From NCBI GenBank assembly GCA_021030915.1, contig JAGEMR010000060.1, positions 62,001 through 126,000 on the forward strand: a DNA stretch of 64,000 nucleotides, written 5' to 3'. The number at the start of each line of letters is the position of its first letter. Position 1 is the first letter of the stretch. The notes under the pieces are model-generated. The model was not told the DNA's origin. It saw only the letters and a program-made list of their open reading frames with translations, and ran no database searches. The translations under genes and the position numbers were made by a program. Shown one piece after another: positions 1 to 9,293 of this stretch. Source of the stretch: Astrothelium macrocarpum (taxonomy: Eukaryota; Ascomycota; Dothideomycetes; Trypetheliales; Trypetheliaceae).

Positions 1-1662
1 CCCGGAAAGTTACAGTCAGCTGGAAGAAGGCAGACTGGAGTGAGACAGGCTACGTGGGAAGAGTAACGTGGAGGCTCTCGACCAGTGCCGGCAAGTGGGC
101 TTGAGCTTCCAGTTCGCTGCGCATTGAGATGATCCCATGTTGGCAAACGCTTTCAGCAATGGCCTTCAGTTCTCGGCTCAGCTCGATTCTTTTCATTGGG
201 GGCGAACGTAAATATCCCTTATTGATCTCGAGTCTTCATTTGATAACTTATTGGTGTCCTGACCCTGTGAGACATTGGCGAATCAGCGCAATAGGACGGT
301 TATCGTCACGCCATCTCTGCTTCTCTGAGTATATGATAGGTTACCAGGCATGATGTCGCGTGCGGTGAACTCGCCTGTTTTTGGTAGCTTTGTGGCAAGG
401 GATTTCGGGCGCGCGGGGTTGCTTATTACCGGTCATTCTCAGCAAAGGCTGTTAATTAGTGTCTTCATGGAGCATGAAATATGTCCACAAACGGCTCTTT
501 TTGGCTGACTAGGGATTCTTCACCTAGTAGCCTTCGCATGCACCAAGCTCAAGCATCGGAAGTCTGTAGTGCGTTTCCAAAGCTATGTTGCTTTTTAAGA
601 GGCAATATGAAGAGCGATTATACCAGTCAAAAGACCGGATCATGACTCTTGTCGATCAAAACCGTCTTTTTTGGGAGGTCTTGTACGCCTTATGCCAGTG
701 GATGCTCAAATCTCTGAGATTGGACGCACGGTTTCTGTAGCTCCGGGTACTACTAAATAGGTCGGAGGCGGGAGATTCCGTGCCCAAGACGCAGGGACCC
801 CTGACCAATACCCCTATTGCGCTAAGGTGGCAGCGGGAGGCATGATCCTTCCCGCTTTACCCCGGAAAAGGCATGCTCCGTCTTTTTAAGCCCCACTGGT
901 TTTAATACTACCCGTTTACCGTTCGTTGATATCCTTGCCGCCAGCATTCGATTTGAGAACTCGGTTGGCTCGCTAAATGCAACTGATATGTTGAATGCAA
1001 GCCTGGATTGCAGCCACCAACACGGCTATGCTACAATGCGGTCTCACAAGCAGATTGTACTTATGACAGCATCAAACAATGAGACCCTATCTATGACGGC
1101 ACAACCTTGCCATCAGCTATGGAAGGTGTTGCCTACGATCCGTTAGCCGCATCGTATGATGCGGCATGTGTGACAATGCTGGTGAGGAAGAATTGCACAT
1201 TCGGCTAAGCAAGTTATTGGCTGCACTTCGGACCTTTGACATCAGTGTGACCAGGATGAATTTTGCTTCTTCGAGACCGAAACCACCGGAAGTCACAAAG
1301 AAAGATGTCATCTCTGAGGCACTTTCATAGTGAGTCGGCTCTCTTGCCTCAAATTGGTAAACAGTACTGGAAAAAGATGAGGTTTATTCATCACAGTTTA
1401 ATAGCTTTTCATCCGGGAAATGACGAAACGAAACTCTCGTTTGGCTTCAGAATAATAATCGGGTTCAGGTGATCTGTGTGACCATCTCGGGAGTGACGTT
1501 TGTCACTGTGATCCTGGAGGTAAGCTTTGTACCTAGTACTCGCCCTCAGATATCTTCTCATAAATGCTGTCAATCAATTTAGCCTACACACCAATCGATT
1601 TCTATGCCATAATATCAGATGATTTTTGAAAGAACAAATTTCAGAACGTTCTAGCAGTCGCA
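1..1662. other. Intergenic region, no gene seen
   Basis: No open frame here carries a recognisable domain, and the few frames of 60-75 codons have no convincing splice context. The last 150 bases lead into the MFS transporter and are moderately AT-rich, as expected of a promoter or 5' leader. I see no repeat, tRNA or transposon end. Confidence 0.5.
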
Positions 1663-3330
1663 ATGAAAGATTCGTCACCAAATGACGATTCTTCCGAGAA
1701 GCCCAACGCCTCTGAAGCAAGAACCGAAGAACCTATTATAGATGACTCCAAAAGCTTCGAATCCCCGACTCAGGTACGGCTCACACTTTTGATGGGAGGT
1801 GCATGTCTGGCAGCATTCCTAGTGGGCCTTGATCAAACCATCATCACGACTGCCATACCACAAATTACAGATGACTTTCAGTCTCCAAGTGACGTAGGAT
1901 GGTACGGGAGTGCATACCTACTAAGTTCTTGCGCATTACAACCAATATACGGCCAGTTGTACAAGTGGTTTGATGTTCGTTTCACCTATTTCGCTGCCCT
2001 AGCCGCCTTTCTGATTGGAAACTTGATTTGCGGTGTGACTCCAGTGTCATCGGCTCTCATTGTTGGACGGGCACTTGCGGGGCTTGGATGTGCGGGAGTT
2101 TTGACAGGCAATCTGAATATGGTTGCTTTGAGCGCTCCGCTTGAAAAGAGACCCATATACATCAGCATGCTTGGTACATTGTTCGTACAATCTTATCCTC
2201 AACTTTAAGATGAGTGCGGTGCTGATACAAGAGTCCTCGACAGGTATGGCATCGGACTAGTATGCGGACCCATTATTGGCGGGGCCTTGACCTCGAAGGT
2301 TACTTGGAGATGGTGCTTCTGGATTAATTTACCTGTGGGAGCAATCACGGTGCTCTGCATTATACTCTTCTTCAAGCCGCAGAAGAAACAACAAAGAGGC
2401 TCAAGCCTTTGGCAGAAACTCGTATCTCTTGACATAATAGGCGGACTTCTCGTTATCGCAGCTGTGGTGATGTTGCTTCTTGCCCTTCAATGGGGCGGAG
2501 TGACATACGACTGGAGTAACGCTACGATCGTTGGTCTTTTGGTAGGATCTGGTATTGGAGCCATTGCTTTCTTCCTCTGGCAGTACTTCCGTGGAGGGGA
2601 GGCACTTTTGCCTCTGCGAATCGTATCTGAAAGAACGGTAGCATCGGCAGTAACGTCAGCATTCTTCCAGTCCGGTGCAACGTTTGTTCCGATCTTTTAT
2701 ATCCCCTACTGGTTTCAAGTGGTCAACAATGCTTCGGCTATCGCATCCGGAGTAGCCATGATTCCATGGATGGCAGCTAATTTTCTTGCTGCAACGTTCA
2801 TCAGTATTGTCGTAACAAAGACAGGTTACTTCAACCCACCACTTCTTGTTGGACTTGCGATAGGTATTATAGGCAGCGGACTTATGACTACGCTTTACAA
2901 CAATGATGACACTGCTAAATGGGTAGTCTATGAAATTCTGAACGGTGCTGGGCTAGGTGCGGCTCGGCAACAGTATTTTCTAGCTGTTCAGGCCGTGTTG
3001 CCTCCAACAGACATCTCCATTGGAATTTCATTGATCTTGTTTTCTCAAAACCTCGCTGGTGCGATCTTTGTCTCGGTCTGCAACACAATTATCCGAAACC
3101 GTGTATCTGGTGGTCTATCACAACTTCAAATCAGCAACACTGATAGCTCGTCTCTGCTAACCGCAGGTGCTACGGAGATCAGGAATCTTGTCCCTCCTAA
3201 CCAATTGGAATCATTGATTCACCTCTTCAGTGTCGCGCTTCACGATGTTTTTGTTCTAGCAATACCTCTAACGCTCTTGGCACTGGTTTGTGCATTGCCA
3301 ATGAAGTGGAAGAATCTAAAAAGAAAGTAG
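1663..3330 (+). CDS. DHA2-family MFS efflux transporter (14-TM type)
   Basis: Probable plasma-membrane drug:H+ antiporter of the DHA2 group, the family of fungal toxin and drug exporters. The model joins 1663-2180 and 2244-3330 and gives 534 residues, the usual length for the family. After a charged, Ser/Glu-rich cytosolic N-terminus of about 40 residues, the first membrane segment carries the DQTIITTAIPQI signature. The GRALAGLGCAG stretch matches the fourth-segment motif, and YGIGLVCGPIIGG spans the splice junction and matches motif C, which marks antiporters. The intron (63 bases, donor GTTCGT, CTGAT branch-like site) must be removed to keep motif C intact; its donor is unusual. The UbiA-family gene follows on the same strand 1.4 kb downstream, so the exported compound may be its product, but that is inference. 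A frame break in place of the intron is a less likely alternative. Confidence 0.85.
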
Positions 3331-4709
3331 TGCGTGGTAGAGAAGTGATTTCATCGCATTTCATTCGAATTCATCGTTAACAAAAAAGAAGATGACATAA
3401 TATACTCGGATGTTGACATTGGGACTTAAGCACGCAGAACACAAGCATTTGTTGTTGATACCGATGAAGGATTGAATACATACTCACGTCTAGATGCGGA
3501 GTTAAAGTTGAAAGTAGCATCAGAACCCATAATGACGTGGCTTTCCGAAGCTCCAGGTTTATAAGGAAGTTATGCTGGCAAGAATTCAGTATACAATATT
3601 TTCATTGGAAGTCAACACTTCACGGCACCATCCTACATACCCTACGAGGCCAAGTCTCTGGTCCACTCTACTCCTATGCTAGAATCCGACCATTCTCGAC
3701 TTGGTACGCAATATCACAGCTACTCCACCGCAAGCATTGATATACTTGTTGAGGTGTACCCGCAAACATATTCTTTATAGCAATCGATCTCAAAACCTAG
3801 GGTACTATAATTCTGGAATGCAATGCTCGCGAAAGATGTGGAGGGCCCAAGTCACACAACTGATGACCCCGAAGTAGTGTGGCCCATGCAACGCTGCTCT
3901 TGCCGAGACCACAACAACCGCATAGCGTACGAAGAGGACTGATGGAGAAACGGCATGTGTATGCTCCGCTATGGCAGCGGCACGACGGGGCGAAATTTCT
4001 GGAATCATGCCGTGGTGGGGCCGCAAAGTCTACGAAGCTTCAAGAAGGAGGTAAAGTAACACTCCGCCCGACGTGTAAGCGATAACAGTTTCTCGACGAG
4101 CATGCACTCGGCACTTCTAAAAACAAATCAGTTTAACAACCGGTGATTGAACGACGATGCACCTGTTTAGAAGAGGTGAATCCTTGAATGGAAAGTGCTC
4201 TGAGCAGGGCATACTTCGGGCAACAAATGGGGGCCAAACTGTAAATGAAGGAGACATGGGACCCTAGTTTCGTCAATATTGAATCAAGCTTGCTACATTT
4301 GACCCACATAAAGTAAGGGAAATCCAGACTTAGTCTGATTTAATGCACAGGGATAGGAGAAGACAGAATTAGGTATATGTGACAGGACCTCGCTGTACGA
4401 CATGCATGCAACCTCGGTATTATGCAATTAGCTGATGACCAACTATTTCATTGAAGAGAAGCCTTGAAAGAAATCTGAAGAGAAGTCGATTTGGTCCAGA
4501 CTCGAGAACAAGTGAGCGTAACGGGAGTTGATAGAATAAAAGTAGGTGAGTAAAATTGCCTCACCAATAGCTCAAAGACCTATGAATAGCTAGAGCAATG
4601 GATAACTCGCTCACCAAACGTATCAGCTTACGTGAAATAAAGGCCAGTAACAAGGCAATTTGAGAAGGACTCCTGGCCATCGTAATCTGTCCATGACCAA
4701 TATTCGGGC
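3331..4709. other. Intergenic region between transporter and UbiA gene
   Basis: This 1.4-kb stretch holds only short frames of 67-73 codons on both strands, with no recognisable protein family and no long repeat. It probably contains the transporter 3' end and the UbiA-gene promoter. Confidence 0.45.
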
Positions 4710-5663
4710 ATGGATGCAAAGTTCCGTCCCAATGAGCGGTTACCCTGGACTTACTATCTCAAAACCCTTTGGCTGTTCACCTATACTGACGTCAAAACAA
4801 TCATTGTTCCGAAGACCGCCTTTGGTGTTTTGAATGCTATAGGAGCATCAGCTTTCAGCATTCACTCAACAGCCTCTCCTGCCCAGATCGTAAAGAGAGC
4901 CCCTCTTGTGTTGCTCTGGACCTGGGTCAACCTCTTGCCTTTTGTGATAGATAACCAGCGTCAACCAGCTTCGATTCTTGAGGATAATGCTAATAAACCA
5001 TGGCGACCGATGCCTTCCAAGAGGCTCACAGCTAAACAAGCGAAAGCCATCATGGTCACGTTCTATGTCTTAGCTGCACTTTGGAGTACCTGTGTCGGTG
5101 GACTAGGACAATGTCTGACTCTGATGTTTTTAGGACATTGGTACAATCATCTCGGAGGATCTGATCGAAGTTGGATGAGCCGCAATTTCATCAACGCCTG
5201 TGGTTATGCCTGCTTCTCCACAGGGGCAATGGAAGTCGCGCTGGGGTTTCGCATTCCCATGACATGGCAATTTGTGCAATGGACTATGATTGTTGCTGCC
5301 ATTGTGTTCTCAACTGTACAGCTGCAAGACATTTATGACCAAGTTGGTGACAGTGTCCGCCATCGTAGTACGCTCCCCCTGGCAATTGGAGATCGACGAG
5401 CAAGGTATGTAACTGCATTCTGGATGCTTATATGGATTGCACTCTGCCCATGGTACTGGAGGTTGACGGGATGGCTCTGGACCACATACGGGCTGCTGGG
5501 AGTCGTCGTCATGTTCCGAACTCTGCTGTGGCGATCGATTGAAGAGGATAGAAGAACATTTGGCATATGGAATTTATGGATCATATTCTCCTACGCACTA
5601 CCATTAGTGAACCGGCTTTCAGAGGAGATGACGGCTATAGACTCAAGCTCATGGCCCTGGTGA
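4710..5663 (+). CDS. UbiA-family integral membrane prenyltransferase / terpene-cyclase-like protein
   Basis: Single-exon protein of 317 residues with seven or eight hydrophobic segments, a normal length for UbiA enzymes. The first metal/diphosphate-binding motif reads as an N-Q start followed by E-D-N-A-N-K-P-W-R-P (about residues 75-105), and the second is QDIYDQVGDSVRHRSTLPL (about 210-228), equivalent to the usual D-x-x-D-x-x-G-D loop. The N-terminal TLWLFTYTDVKTIIVP segment is typical of the fungal branch that includes the membrane terpene cyclase Fma-TC of the fumagillin pathway. Known members bind a prenyl diphosphate through Mg2+ and either transfer or cyclise it within the membrane. 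Which reaction this one performs cannot be read from sequence. It is not an obvious COQ2 or COX10, since the first motif lacks the ordinary N-D-x-x-D form. An exporter gene precedes it and a GGCT-like gene follows, both on the same strand. Confidence 0.75.
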   Translation: MDAKFRPNERLPWTYYLKTLWLFTYTDVKTIIVPKTAFGVLNAIGASAFSIHSTASPAQIVKRAPLVLLWTWVNLLPFVIDNQRQPASILEDNANKPWRPMPSKRLTAKQAKAIMVTFYVLAALWSTCVGGLGQCLTLMFLGHWYNHLGGSDRSWMSRNFINACGYACFSTGAMEVALGFRIPMTWQFVQWTMIVAAIVFSTVQLQDIYDQVGDSVRHRSTLPLAIGDRRARYVTAFWMLIWIALCPWYWRLTGWLWTTYGLLGVVVMFRTLLWRSIEEDRRTFGIWNLWIIFSYALPLVNRLSEEMTAIDSSSWPW

Positions 5664-6426
5664 CCAGGAAGGAAAGCTTCAGTTTTGGGAATAGTAGTCA
5701 TGTGCTGTCGTAAATCTTTTTCGTGGCCGTAGTCAATGCCTAACGAATGCCAAAATCATTGCACCGCTACTGAGCCATACCAATATATCCCTTAAAATGG
5801 CGATACGCAGTCGAAGTGGGACTATCGAGCAGGACGCAGACTTGAATTTGCAAAAGCACGGTGGCTCTCGGGAGTGACGAGATTAAGTAAGGACCAGCCA
5901 CCCCCTTATTGTAATCGCGTTTAGGCCTCCTTCGAAGCCGTTGATCAGTATTCCTCCTATGGGGCATAGCTCCAGCGCGTGATCTTACATCATTCACAGG
6001 TCAATATCAGAGACATCAGAGCTGGATGGGTAGGCACGCGTGTATCAGAAAAGTGTGGACGCTCAAGTCTGCCCGCTTGACTCAGCATTCTTGCAACATT
6101 CATTATAGCTTTGAAACTCAAGTCAATTATGAAAGCACCTCAAAGTCACGAGATTGAAATTTATAGTTTAACTATCCTTCACTTTAATTGTGAACGTTAA
6201 AAGGATTTAGTAAATGGATCATCCGGATCGATAGATATCGATTGGGATAGCGTACCTAAGGTAGGCTATCGATAAGCAGTTCCTGGAAATTCCAGAGATC
6301 TCCGAGCATTCGATTTTCACATTACACGTTTTCGCTTTCTTCTGCAATACGCTCTTCTGCTCACTCCTTATTTGATCATTTCTACAGCACTGGAAGCCCA
6401 TCCAGATTCTCTGCTCGCACTACGTC
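5664..6426. other. Intergenic region upstream of the GGCT-like gene
   Basis: No gene is seen. The region becomes AT-rich from about 6100 and contains an imperfect palindrome at 6246-6270, listed separately, which lies about 160 bases before the next start codon. Confidence 0.5.
6246..6270. promoter_or_regulatory. 25-bp near-perfect dyad in the promoter of the GGCT-like gene
   Basis: Two 12-base arms (GATAGCGTACCT and AGGTAGGCTATC) surround a single central A, with one mismatched pair. A dyad of this size, about 155 bases before the start codon, could be a binding site for a dimeric transcription factor. No named factor is recognised, and chance occurrence is possible. Confidence 0.3.
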
Positions 6427-7059
6427 ATGCCTTCTAATCATGATACCCATACTGCCTTTTTCTACGGTACTTTGATGGAAAACGCAATTCTTAACCGTGT
6501 GATCCAAAATCCTTCCATTGCCATTCCTTCTTCTCGCATTACGACATATCCCGCTCTTCTCCCTAGTTTCCGCCGTCACCGTGTTAAACACGCCGATTAC
6601 CCTGCGATACTTCCTAGCAAGGACAAAGATGCTAGCGTACGAGGGACATTGGTGCGTGGCCTGAGCGACGCAAATATGAGACGGCTCGACCGGTTCGAGG
6701 GCAGTGAATACAGACGGCGATATGTCGAAGTGCAGGTTTTACAAGCTGAGAACCGGGAAAACATACATAGCAGCGAAGGCAGCAACAGTACAATGGTGGC
6801 AGCGGAGACGTACGTCTGGATTGCAGGCAAATATCAGCTCGAAGAGGGAGAGTGGGATTTTGAAGAGTTTAGGAGGGAGAAGCTGGGACGATGGTTAGGG
6901 CGTGATTCGACTGAATACCAAGACATCGACAAGGAGCAGGAAAATAATACCGGCGACGCTGTGGATCCAACAAGAGGGCGTGGTCCAGATGGTAGTATCG
7001 GGAAGGCGTTAGAGGAAGATCGAGAGGGTGCGAAGCAGGTGTTTGAGAGTGCAGTGTGA
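6427..7059 (+). CDS. Gamma-glutamylcyclotransferase-like (AIG2/GGACT fold) protein
   Basis: Single-exon protein of 210 residues. FFYGTLM at residues 11-17 is the YGTL diphosphate/substrate loop of the AIG2/GGCT fold, and the DRFEGSEYRRR stretch at 88-98 supplies the conserved acidic catalytic residue (E91 by position). Members of the fold release 5-oxoproline from gamma-glutamyl amines or peptides. The last 55 residues are charged, Gly/Glu/Asp-rich and probably disordered. The start is the first ATG, just before the fold begins. Such genes are common as single-copy genes in fungi, yet a GGCT also works in epidithiodioxopiperazine pathways (GliK), so its place after an exporter and a UbiA enzyme deserves a look. 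No peptide synthetase or glutathione transferase is present here to support that role. Confidence 0.7.
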   Translation: MPSNHDTHTAFFYGTLMENAILNRVIQNPSIAIPSSRITTYPALLPSFRRHRVKHADYPAILPSKDKDASVRGTLVRGLSDANMRRLDRFEGSEYRRRYVEVQVLQAENRENIHSSEGSNSTMVAAETYVWIAGKYQLEEGEWDFEEFRREKLGRWLGRDSTEYQDIDKEQENNTGDAVDPTRGRGPDGSIGKALEEDREGAKQVFESAV

Positions 7060-9293
7060 ATGGCGACTGAAAGGGAAGTTCAAAAATGGTACGTCATTAC
7101 TTAAAATCCAGCGGAGCGGTGCAAATTGCGGTATTCTACCCATCTCTAGAGTATCAATTCTGTCCGGCTTAGCATCTACAGTACGGGAGGGAAATAACAG
7201 GTCTTCCTAGGCTTTCGCCACGAACCCTTGATCTATCGAAGTCATTTCTTGCCCAAATCACGAAGCCATGGACTACTACATAAGCATACAAGCAAACCAA
7301 GGACGCACTTCCACTAATTCCTCTGGTGCAACAGGGCTATATTCCAGAAGCAAACCTGCATATCATACCGGCACATCTTTGGGTTTCATTCGGCGATTGA
7401 CCTAAGCCTACTTTTTGCACGTTGTAAAAGCCCATCATGTGCCAAGTATTCCATCGTCATCCAAATATTGAGGCCCTGTCGGGTATCACAGGTCCAATGG
7501 CACGAGCTTCTGCAAAGCTGCCTGACATCTGGACTTAGTCGAACTCTGAGTTTCGTGAGTGTTATATTGAAAGAAGAGTCGGTATGACAGAGACAAGTCT
7601 GAGGGAAATCTACGAAGGACTGACGTGATTGTAGCAGCGACAAGTTGAGTCTGATTGGACAACGTCTTAGCACCTCTGATAACGACTCAATCCGAAGGCA
7701 GGAGAATTCAAGACAAAGCGACATATACTGTTGCCGCTACATTATAGCCTCTCTACAGGAGGACAGACTGTGAAATTAATGTCACGTTAATCTCGCTTTC
7801 TGAACTTATCTTTATCCTGCTGGTGATTTGAGGGTGATAGTGATTATATTCTCCATGTGCTAAAGCCCTCTCAAAGGACTGTCTTCTCTGTCTCCGTGTT
7901 TCTTTTCTGGCTTACAGCCTTGTATTCCCCCTTCACCGGTCTTCGAGGTATCGTTTTGTCTCCCTTGCAACAATCCAGGGGTGTTTACTAACTGCGATGG
8001 GTTTATTCAATGGAAATGAAATTGAACAAAATTTTATCTTTCTCTCTATTCTCTTCAACATGTCAGGAAAAAATTCCTCCAATGATTTGAAAATGTCTTT
8101 AAAGCATATAACTTAAAATTTCTAACATGTTTTGAGCGGGGTCAACCCTTGTGAGCGATGAAATGAAGGAGCTGATAAGAGATCTTTTGGAAATATCCTC
8201 CTTGCACTCCGTGCGTGCATCTTTGCCAGGGATCTGTCCCATTTACCGAGCGAGAGGTCTGCGATCGCTCACCTTTGATCTGTTGTCTGAAGCACTAAGG
8301 CAAACAATACACGATCCGCTGCTTGATCGCTTCACCCTTATAAGCAATTTCATCCATCATTCAACCTAGTGTTCACTAGTGAATGTGCTAGCCTAACTAA
8401 TTTTGGTTAGAGCGACACCTCGAAACCCGCCAAAAATCAAGAATTTCAAATGTTCGCTCACCATTCAACATTAATAATGAAATTTTGAAGGGTACAAAAG
8501 AGAATTGATCCAATAATGATCGCGATTTAATACTTTGGTTTTTGCCATGTTTGCGTCGTCATAAGGATGGCAAACTCATTAGTGAACATTATTCTATCAA
8601 GCTCGATACCAATGTAAAGGTCATCCGCCTCCACCCTTCCAGCCTTACCTTGACGCCTTCCGACACGGTCTTCAAAGCTGCTTTTACAATTACTACATGA
8701 TGCAACTACCCATCTTATATTAACGAATTACTCCCAGCTATATTAATTCAGTGCGAGGCTATTCGAATTGATAATCGCCATGCTGTGACACCGAACCGGA
8801 GCGCTGTCTCTGAACCAGCGTCATCCTCCCTCCTTTCCGCAACTGGTCGTGCGCCCTGTTTGGATCCCGCACAAACAATCAAGTGATGTATCAATGATGA
8901 GAGAAAAATTTGATCAAGAAATTATTAGTCAATGTGGGTTCGGCCATTAAGATCGTCCCACGACGCGATCTCCAAGATGTATGAAACAGACCAACTGGAC
9001 CTACAAATCAATCCATGCAAAAGCTCGTATTGAGCAGTGCAGATATAATCGTCGCTCTATTCTGGCACTGGCAAGGCATCTTTGTAGGCAACTTACTACC
9101 TCCTTCATCAAATTCCGCCTCACCGACTTAGCGTTACGTCATAAGCATAAATATATTGCTTTTTGGCGATGAGAAAAGTCTAAGCCAAGTATGCCTTGCG
9201 CTAGTTGCCTAAAGGCTCAAAGCCGGCTGTGACTTTGACAGCTGCAAAGTGGGTAAAGTCCATGTAGCACCTGAACGACTGTTCCACTCCTTC
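7060..9293. other. 2.2-kb intergenic region, partly AT-rich
   Basis: Nothing here resembles a known protein. The 7740-8800 part is AT-rich. The open frames (up to 112 codons on the - strand near 7386-7724) show no family signature. I see no inverted-repeat pair that would mark a transposon. Confidence 0.45.

Noticed and set aside
7386..7724. 112-codon minus-strand frame
   Set aside because: No recognisable motif and no neighbouring exon.
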